The notes under the pieces are model-generated. The model searched no databases. It saw only the letters and a list, made by a program, of their open reading frames with translations, and was not told the origin of the DNA. DNA of 64,000 bases from Schistosoma haematobium (lineage: Eukaryota > Platyhelminthes > Trematoda > Strigeidida > Schistosomatidae), in NCBI RefSeq assembly GCF_000699445.3, contig NC_067202.1, positions 7,178,458 to 7,242,457 of the forward strand, given 5' to 3'. Positions 56,311-64,000 of this stretch are shown one piece after another. The number at the start of each line of letters is the position of its first letter. Positions within the stretch are counted from its first letter, which is position 1. The translations under genes were made by a program, and so were the position numbers.

Positions 56311-56654
56311 AGCTATCAATCATGATGCTGATAAACTTGTTAAATAGTAGTTGTCTTGGAATAGAGTTAAAGATAGAAGTATATTCTGAAAATATTCATC
56401 AAACATACTTCTTATCCTTTTCCAAGCTGATGCTGAACAACAAAAGCATCTAAGTTGCTTCTTTTGCATTTATAAGCGAACTCATTTAGATCAGTGTGCG
56501 CTTTTAATATAGGTTGAAATAAGAGTAGCAATAATTCTTTTCGTTGTTTTAAAAAAAACTAAAGTTATTGCTATGGGTTTAAATTTTGCTTTCTTATTGC
56601 CAGATGATTTCTTGGTGACAGTATTGTGATCTGGCGCAAAAAATTCACATCGAC

Positions 56655-57480
56655 CAGTACTCTTCAAGATTAATCAGTTAGACGATTTGGACTTCGCAGA
56701 TGACCAAGCCCTCCTATCGCATACACACGAACAAATGCAGATGAAGACAGCCATTGTAGCAGCAGTCTCTGCATTCGTAAGCTTCAACATACACAAAGGG
56801 AAAACCAAGGTCCTCAAATACAACACGGAGAACAGCAAACCAATCACATTCGATGGAGAAACTCTAGAAGATGTGGAATCATTCACGTACAGGGGAAGCA
56901 TCATCGATCAACAAGGAGGCTCACATACAAACGCAAAAGCAAGGATCGGCAAACCAAGGACAGCATTCCTACAATCGAAGAACATATGGAACTCAAAATA
57001 CCTGTCCGTCAAACAATATCAAAGTCAAAATATTCAATACGAACGTTAAGGCAGTTCTACTGTACGGAGCTGAAAATTCCAGAAATACTACAACAACCAT
57101 CATCAAGAAGGTACAAGTATTTGTAAACAGTTGTCTACACAAGATACTCAACATCTACTGGTCGGATACCATGAGTAATAGCCTACTATGAGAGAGAACA
57201 AACCAACTTCTAGCTGAATAGGAAATTATGAAAAGACGATGGAAATGGATATTACATACAATACGTAAATCATCCAACTGCATCACGAGTCAAGACCTAA
57301 CTTGGAATCCTGAAGGGAAGCGGAAAGGAGAAAGGAGAAAGAACACATTACGTTGGGAACTGGGAGCAAATATGCAAAGGATGAATAAAAACTAGAAAGA
57401 GCTTGAAAGGTTTGCCCAGGACAGGGTTAGATTGAAAGTGCTAACGAGCGACCTATACTCCTTCACGAGGAGTAACAGGC
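56655..57480 (+). mobile_element. RTE-2 fragment with palm motif
   Basis: Longest RTE-2 piece. Encodes LDFADDQALLSHTHEQMQMKTAIVAAVSAFVSFNIHKGKTKVLKYNTENS, so the FADD catalytic box is intact, then ETLEDVESFTYRGSIIDQQGG..IWNSKYLSV, frameshift near 57010, NVKAVLLYGAEN, VNSCLHKILNIYWSDTMSNSLL, stop, and the degenerate C-terminus to GAGTAACAGGC. 5' end missing. Confidence 0.85.
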
Positions 57481-57562
<82 letters not shown>

Positions 57563-57680
57563 GAGTGAGTGAGTAAGTAAGTGAGTGAGTGAGAGTGAGT
57601 GAGTGGGTAGGTGAGTGAGTGAGTGAGTGAGTGAGTGAGTGAGTGAGTGAGTGAGTGAGTGAGTGAGTGAGTGAGTGAGT

Positions 57681-57761
<81 letters not shown>

Positions 57762-57794
57762 TTAATTAATTAATTAATTAATTAATTAATTAAT
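57481..57794. repeat. 314-bp tetranucleotide array from an RTE-2 tail
   Basis: Block order GTAA (57481-57560), GTGA with a few variants (57561-57680), GTAA again (57680-57760), then ATTA (57760-57794). It starts exactly where the RTE-2 tail begins, so it is an expanded and mutated 3' tail. Confidence 0.9.
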
Positions 57795-59200
57795 ATATGT
57801 TTTCAAGAAAAAACAACCGCATGAATTCACATAATTCATATTACAGTTTAACCTTAAACAATGTAAATTATCTTACCAGATTAAAATTACATTATACTAT
57901 GCGGATCATTATGCTTTATTTAAGTTAATCATGATCGTTCAGCTTTTTAACTTACATGTCAAAATGAAAAGAGAAAAAGAAAACTGTCAGTTTTAAGTTT
58001 GATATTTTTTCAATGTGTCTGACTAAATCTCACTTGATACATTATACTAAGTCTAAAGTAAACTGTCATATTGATACAATTGAACAATCATTTAACATGT
58101 TATTTCTGAAAAGAGATGTACTAGTTAATGTTATATCAACTAAAATGAACATTATCTCAATTCATCAATTGAGATGTTTTGCTTAAACTATGGTTAATGT
58201 TAATGTTAATGTCATATATAATCTATATATATATATAAATGTTCATGACATTTATAAACTTGATGTAGAATATGTTCACTACGCTTGGAAATAATGGAAC
58301 TTGATCGATATTATTCAATTAGCACCTAATGATTAAACAAAATAAGATCATCATTTATAGTACAATGATTGAACAACTGTAAATGTTTTAGCCGTAAAGA
58401 ATATTAGTTGTAGCTCAAATAGCTCAGTAATAAAGTCTTACAATGTAAACCTTAGTTATATTAGATCACATCTCAATAGAAAGAATTAATGTCCTCAAGT
58501 TTATAGGTATGATCAACGTATAGAATCTTTTGTTAATGATATTCAATCTCTAATATCTTAACATGATCCACACCATATCGATTTACTTAGATTAGTTAAT
58601 GGATAGAATTTGATTACCAGTAAAATGGATTAAACGAACACTCAGTGCATATTTTGAAGTGACTAACATCACTTGAGGAACTGCTAAAACGTAAAACAGA
58701 ATTGAACTGATTCTTTTAAATATGAAACTCTTTCAATGTGTGCACTTACTACTTTAATTTTGATCAAAATCAAGTAAACAAGGTATTATTTTATTGTTAA
58801 ATCAAAGTTCATTGGTTCATGTTACTAATTTCAATCAACTCATTCTGTTCTATATGTGGAGATCTACTGTGTGTATTGATATGTATGAACTCAATTTACC
58901 ATGACAATATAAGAGGATATAAAGAACAAATGTACCATGTTTAATCAATAAATGAATATTTTATTAACATTTAATTTATGGGGCAATATCTATTGATTGT
59001 CATTAATCGATCATTAGTTAGGTAGAAAAAAATAGTATTTTATGTTATGAAACATTTTATGATACAACTGATTATACGTACATAATCCCTCGTTGACCAT
59101 TAAGTGATATACATAAAAATTAGCTATGAATTTTAAGTTTTATTTAGAATCATTTTAATGTCCATGATCAATTCTGGTTTAAGTTTGATAAAAAAAACAC
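57795..59200. other. AT-rich sequence, nothing recognised
   Basis: 1.4 kb with no coding or repeat signature other than a short TA run near 58225. Confidence 0.4.
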
Positions 59201-59204
59201 GTTA

Positions 59205-59590
59205 TAAGCATAGATGGATAGTGGCTAGCAGTGGAATCCAAGACGCGTGTTTCGTCCTATTTTGGACTCGTCAGCTAGATGTACCAGCATCTAAGAGTTG
59301 ATATTCACTCTGGGATAGGAAGAAACATGAGTCCTGGATTCCACTGCTAATCACTATCCATTTTGCTTATAATGCTTGTAAATTAAGACAATATCGAGGC
59401 AATCCGCACAGTATATGCGGAGACTGATTAATTTTAGTCCTTGAACGTCAATCGGACGATTCAAGTCAAACAATACCAAGTGAACATCAACTCTGAGATG
59501 CATGTACATCCACTTAACGAGTCCCAAATAGGAAAAAACCCGAGTCATACTGGATTCTACTGTTAAACACTAAACATATTTGCTTAAAAC
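59205..59590. repeat. Family A foldback composite
   Basis: Minus-strand hammerhead unit 59212-59320 joined to a plus-strand hammerhead tail (GAAACATGAGTCCTGGATTC at 59322-59342); then CAAACAATACCAAGTGAA and another plus-strand hammerhead with core loss (CUUAACGAG) at 59508-59560. Confidence 0.7.
59236..59280 (-). ncRNA. Hammerhead ribozyme, family A, intact
   Basis: Minus strand: stem I AUCUAG with UUGGAU (all six pair, two as G-U), CUGACGAG, stem II GUCC-AAAAUA-GGAC (perfect), GAAA, ACACGCGU, triplet GUC. Predicted cut between + positions 59242 and 59241. Confidence 0.82.
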
Positions 59591-59599
59591 ACTTTGTAT

Positions 59600-60170
59600 A
59601 TATTTATTATTTTCCTTCATATCAAAGAAATGTCTTTATAAGATAATAACTAATCATGAAGACAGTTTTTTCTTTGTTTTTCCTTTTTTACAACAGAAAA
59701 ACCATTGTCTTTAGAAGATGTGCTATGAATAAATTAGTGTTGGATATAATTCAATTAATGAGTTTTTTCAATTATGTACATCATACACTACTTATGTAAT
59801 GTTTAGTAATATATCTAAATGAATCTAACATACAAGACATAAGAAATATATGTCTGTGGTTAGTTAGTTAGTTAGTTACTAATGTGTGTGATTGTTATTT
59901 CTTGTCGCCACCACCCCCACCCCCATCTCATTCATTACAAGATATACATGCTAATTCGTCTTTTTTATTCTTTTGATGGCTCTTTGTTTTTACAAACGTA
60001 AACAAAAAATGAATCAAACCGTTGTGTTTAATGCTCAATAGATTTTCTTTTTTTTTAAAAAAGAAGAAATAGTATAGTCAGTAAAGAAGAAGTAGAAAGA
60101 AACCATTTCTTATTAATGATTAGTTTTTAATCTAATAATAATATACAGTTTAGTTGCATGTTTTAAAGTT
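59600..60170. other. AT-rich sequence, nothing recognised
   Basis: Contains a short TTAG run (59860-59876) and a C-rich run (CCACCACCCCCACCCCC, 59911); no gene. Confidence 0.4.
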
Positions 60171-60175
60171 TTTAC

Positions 60176-60690
60176 TTTAACACATAGATATTGGTACAAG
60201 GAAGCACCAAATGCATATGCACCACACAGATCTCATTCGATATGTGTAAAGGCTAGGATACTGCACGGGTGCCTAAACAGAAGCAGGTGGTTTTCTTGGG
60301 GGCCACACCCGGAGCCTTCGACCTGAAGGTCTGATCCACAAGGCAGTGGAGCAACGTAAGGAGATGCAATCCCATGGTAGCTGGTGACCAACGATTGGTT
60401 CATACGCCATTTGTTCCTTCAGGATACTGGAGCCCATGTGCACCATTGGTTTGGAATGAAGGTTTCCCGATTCCCCTAGGTGGACTCTCCATGTCAACCA
60501 ATCCGGTGAAAGCGCCGGACATTCGCTTTTCGTCCTCCGAATTTTATAAACAACAACTGTTGTGTGAGAAGGCAGTGAGTAGGCCTCCCCTGGCAGAGGC
60601 TATATATACGTGGACATGTGAGAGCATTTCGAGAGGGAGAGCGGACTCTCTCCACTCCCAGCCGTACCACAGCATTTGGGGGTAACAAAT
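60176..60690 (-). repeat. Family C element, near full length
   Basis: From TTTAACACATAGATATTGGT to CAGCCGTACCACAGCATTTG. Best-preserved copy; its longest frames (about 100 codons on either strand) show no recognisable domain. Confidence 0.75.
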
Positions 60691-60854
60691 AACAAAATCA
60701 AAGATATATATTTCGTTTTAATTGGAACTAGTCAGTTAAATATGCTAATATAATGTTTACAACAAAATTCGAATCAAGAACTTTCAACTGATAACATGAA
60801 CATGAGAATGATTGAGACCGTGAGTTCAAATAGTCATTATTGTGTTCTCCGGGT

Positions 60855-60975
60855 ATATGTCGAGTCACCTAGACTGATGGCCACATTGTAACTTGGTTGA
60901 TAGCATTCGATCCGCACTAAAAAGCACTTGACACACATGACATTGTTCACCATCCAGTGATCAATCAATTGTGAT
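60855..60975 (-). repeat. Family D body fragment
   Basis: GTCGAGTCACCTAGACTGAT, CACTAAAAAGCACTTGACAC, CAGTGATCAATCAATTGTG; no hammerhead part. Confidence 0.5.
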
Positions 60976-61469
60976 GATGTAAATATCATTAATAATAAGG
61001 TTATGAATCATTTAGTTACTAAGTTACAAGACTTAAGTTTGATTTATGTTTGTTGACGTATGTGCAGATTACTTCAGCATAGCCATTTTGTCATAAACTA
61101 TATAGAGTAAATGGATTGTGGTTAATAATTAGATCTAGAACCCATTGAAGACTCATTGCTTTAAAGGATTGGCGAACATTTAAATATTACAAACAACTAT
61201 GTAGGTGGGTTTCAACCAAACACCTTGGATTATATACCACCGTATTACTTATTTTAATAGGGATTCTACAGATGAACAAATTTTACAAAATATTAATGAA
61301 TTTTAAAATAATTAGTACCTTTGGTAAATTTGGATGGTGTTATAAAAAGACGAAGATTGTCATCCTAAACCTACCATGATCTTATTGATTTATTGTCCAG
61401 GATGGTGGATTTTCTATTGTTTTTCATATTATTTTCTGACTTATCAACTTACCTTTCACTTTGGCATTG

Positions 61470-61615
61470 TGATAGAGCCAGTAATGGGACAGTTGGATGT
61501 ACATTCAAATTCTGAAGCTTTTGAGGATTATATGGAAAGGTTCGAAATCTGTAGCATGACCAGGAAAGATGTGAAAGATGATAAAATTGTGACATACTAG
61601 TTAACCTTTTATTGT
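61470..61615 (+). pseudogene. Gag-like fossil of an LTR retrotransposon
   Basis: Frame gives IEPVMGQLDVHSNSEAFEDYMERFEICSMTRKDVKDDKIVTY, stop, LTF. The pattern (W/F)..Y.ERFE....N/K.. DDKKV..FLT is that of the N-terminal gag domain of Gypsy-like elements. Only about 40 residues remain. Lies 100 bp from a solo LTR that may or may not belong to it. Confidence 0.5.
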
Positions 61616-61711
61616 TTCATGTAGAAATGTTCTTATCAAGTATATGTATGATCAGATTGTTCAAAATGTATTGAGTTAATATATCATCACATAGTTATTA
61701 TCATCTTGATC

Positions 61712-62085
61712 TGTAGCGTGGAGTCGAGTCGCGATTGACTATGAACACCACTACAAGAAGACTACGTGCCAGTTAACCGATAAAATCCTCCGTAAGCCAA
61801 ATATCAGAAGGCAGTTGATGGCTGTAGTCGAGATGTATTTATTAACCATCTCGTGGTATCGAAAGAATACCGAGGTCATGCCAAAGGAGTACAAGCGTGG
61901 TTACCAAGCGTAACCGAACCCGTGCAAGGTCACAATCAATGGAAGGATAATGCAGCAGTAATATGGCTGTCTTTAGCACAGTTAAACAAACGAGTTCAGT
62001 AAAACAATCACTGGTACAATTGGTTACAATAATGATTGTTTCCATTAAATCGATCGCGTTCTCTTGATAAAAGTAGGTCACTACA
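61712..62085. mobile_element. Solo LTR, 374 bp
   Basis: Starts TGTAGCGTGGAGTCG and ends TAGGTCACTACA; ends are inverted (TGTAGYG / CACTACA). Flanked by GATC on both sides (61708-61711 and 62086-62089). GC-richer than surroundings. Not similar to the other LTRs here. Confidence 0.78.
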
Positions 62086-62089
62086 GATC

Positions 62090-62490
62090 GTTTTATAAGA
62101 TTATCCAAACTTATGATGAACTAAAACCGTTGACTACATTCCGGTATTTAACTAATCACTCAGTATTCACAAACGTTTTATTTATCTATCAGCCAATTAT
62201 TTATAATACAACACTTTTCTTGACATTAGCCAAAAGATGATTGTTTCAAGAAATAGAAAAGTTGGGTTCTGACGTTAACTATGACCTTGACATTTTTATA
62301 CAAATATCCTTACAAGAAAAACCATGGCTAAACACCTAATTATTTTTACGCATACAAGATAGTTATTCTTAAGATTTATGAAGTTAATTAAGAACCTTTA
62401 AAAATGTAGACGTGATTATCATAACATTTCATCTTTTTATAATAGTAAAGTTGGTGTAGTTTTGTACTAGAATTGTTATTCTTTAGATTG
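62090..62490. other. AT-rich sequence, nothing recognised
   Basis: No supported feature. Confidence 0.4.
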
Positions 62491-62494
62491 ATTT

Positions 62495-62895
62495 TCAATC
62501 AATATTATGAATGGATCTATGTTAGAACATCATTGTAAACCTGGAGCCACTGGACCGTCGTTTCATCTAAGTATAGGATTTCCCAACTGTGCTCATCTAC
62601 GATGTTGCACGCAGGATTCGAACAAAGGACCTTTGGTCTCACACGTGAACGTTTAACTTCTAGACCATTAAGCCGGTATCCAACAGTGTTAATGTCAAAC
62701 TTCAACTAATTCACGATAGTGAACGACCATCTTCCATTGTCTTCGGTGAGTAAAACTGCCTCACACTCGATACAGTTCAACTCTACTGGTCACGGCTTAT
62801 CACTAGTCACCAGTGAGCACATGATAATTATCTTATAGAGTTGTAGAGATCGTTGGGTTTAGATTTATATCATGAATGGATCAATGTTAAATCGA
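62495..62895 (-). repeat. Family B element, near full length
   Basis: ATTATGAATGGATCTATGTT to ACCAGTGAGCACATGATAAT, followed by a second left-end-like block (TCATGAATGGATCAATGTTA at 62869). Hammerhead at 62538-62590 decayed (GGGAAATCC at the core). Confidence 0.65.
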
Positions 62896-63189
62896 TAATA
62901 GTTATCCTTTTGAAATCTGTACCAAAATATTTTGTGTCTTAAAAGTCTACATATTATTTTATTCATCAGTGATTAACATAAAGCAACAAAATCTTCTAGC
63001 AAATATTTCATTAATAATAATGAAAGATTTACTGTATAAATCCTAAAAGGGAATTATCTGAAAAATGTTTTTTTTTATTTTGTTAGAAAACAAATGTGAA
63101 GTGCCTTTGAAATCACTGTTATAGTGTTTAAGCCAAACTAACATTTAAAAAAAACAGTTTTACAGGGATCGATTGGATTTTCAGTTCAT

Positions 63190-63480
63190 TAAAGTACTTA
63201 CTTACTTACGCCTGTTTCTCCCAATGGAGTATAGGCCGCCGACCAGCATTCTCCAACCCACTCTGTCCTGGGCCTTCTTTTCTAATTCCATCCAATTCTT
63301 GTTCATTCTTCTCATGTCTATCTCCATTTCCCAGAGTAATGTGTTCTTTGGTCTTCCTCTTTTCCTTTGGCCTTAAGGATTCCATGTGAGGGATTGCCTT
63401 GTGACGCAGTTCAGTGCTTTCCTCAATGTGTATCCCATCCACTTCCAGTTCTTCTTCCTGATTTCTTCCTCCTCCTGGAG
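63190..63480 (-). mobile_element. RTE-2 3' fragment, minus
   Basis: (TTAC)n tail at 63196-63210, then the C-terminal coding block as at 1088-1345 (GRRPILHW in shifted frame; SIGRNRRK end). Confidence 0.78.
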
Positions 63481-63555
63481 TCCCTCCGGGGGCTACTGCC
63501 GGTCCCAAGCCCGGATAAAGGAGGAAAGTTGGGCATGGGGTTAGCGACCCCAAAC
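63481..63555. repeat. GC-rich spacer between inverted RTE-2 fragments
   Basis: TCCCTCCGGGGGCTACTGCC, CCGGATAAAGGAGGAAAGTT and GGTTAGCGACCCCAAACC. Looks like part of another non-LTR element or the extended 5' part of this one; not identified. Confidence 0.3.
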
Positions 63556-63842
63556 CAGTTTCCATCTGAATAGGAAGTTAAGAAAAGACGCTACAAATGG
63601 ATTGGACACATATATTATGGGAATGATGATACTGCATCACGAGACAAGCATCAACTTGAAATCCTGAAGTGAAATGGAGATGTGGAAAACCAAGCAACAC
63701 ATTTCGTCAGAAATGGGAAGCAGACATGAAAAGGATGAATAGTAACTGGAAAAAACTGGAAAGGATTGTCCACAACAGAGTTTGATGGAGAATGCTGGTG
63801 GGTGAACTATGTTCCTCCATGAGAGGTAACAGGCGTAAGTAA
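63556..63842 (+). mobile_element. RTE-2 3' fragment, plus
   Basis: GAATAGGAAGTTAAGAAAAG through AGGTAACAGGCGTAAGTA, then a short TA run (63842-63856). Degenerate. Opposite to the fragment at 63.2 kb, forming an inverted pair. Confidence 0.72.
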
Positions 63843-64000
63843 TATATATATATATACCGAACCGTAGGCGGATTAGTAAGAAAGTCCCCATAAATTTTAC
63901 TCATAATTCAAATTTTTGGCTCGAATATTCATAACTACTACATATGGCATTTCATTCACAGAATGCCGAATGTACCCATGACCAAATGAAACGTATTGTG

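Noticed and set aside
59860..59876. TTAG run as a telomere-like repeat
   Set aside because: Only four units (TTAG), not TTAGGG.
61842..62108. 88-codon minus-strand frame
   Set aside because: It lies almost wholly inside a solo LTR (61712-62085).
1..64000. CRISPR array, bacterial operon, phage or integron features
   Set aside because: Introns, microsatellites and eukaryotic retroelements show a nuclear animal genome; no regular spacer array is present.

Overview
The window looks like a schistosome (blood fluke) nuclear genome fragment. It is AT-rich and has long introns. Its repeats are typical of Schistosoma: tRNA-derived elements carrying hammerhead ribozymes, RTE-like retrotransposons with CTGA or GTAA tails, solo LTRs, and a Merlin-type DNA transposon fossil. 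I assign it to Schistosoma from these families and from the protein; I cannot name the species.

One host gene is supported. Nine exons on the + strand, 685 to 21290, encode the C-terminal 626 residues of cytosolic peptide:N-glycanase (NGLY1/PNG1). Reading phases agree at all eight introns, and the catalytic Cys, His and Asp are all present. The gene is 5'-incomplete: the first exon here begins at a splice acceptor, so any N-terminal PUB-type region lies upstream or was not recognised. The eight introns range from 1.0 to 4.3 kb and are packed with mobile elements. The clearest case is intron 3, which holds one RTE nested inside another, which in turn sits inside a hammerhead element, with 12-bp target duplications at both levels.

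From about 21.4 kb to 64 kb I find no host gene. This stretch is a graveyard of elements: (i) three distinct families (A, B, D here) that pair a tRNA-like segment with a hammerhead-ribozyme segment, often as head-to-head foldback pairs; (ii) a non-coding family C ending in AAATAAAT repeats; (iii) two non-LTR retrotransposon families (RTE-1 with a CTGA tail, RTE-2 with a GTAA tail) plus one CR1-like reverse transcriptase piece; (iv) four solo or near-solo LTRs with target duplications; (v) a Merlin transposase fossil, a Penelope-like GIY-YIG fossil and a small gag-like fossil; (vi) microsatellites, including a 314-bp tetranucleotide array grown from an RTE tail.

The most interesting content is the density and variety of hammerhead ribozymes. 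At least four copies keep every core nucleotide and a plausible cleavage site. One family (B) combines a tRNA-like box, a hammerhead and terminal inverted repeats, an odd mixture of SINE and DNA-transposon features. Nothing was searched against a database; all family names rest on recognition of motifs.
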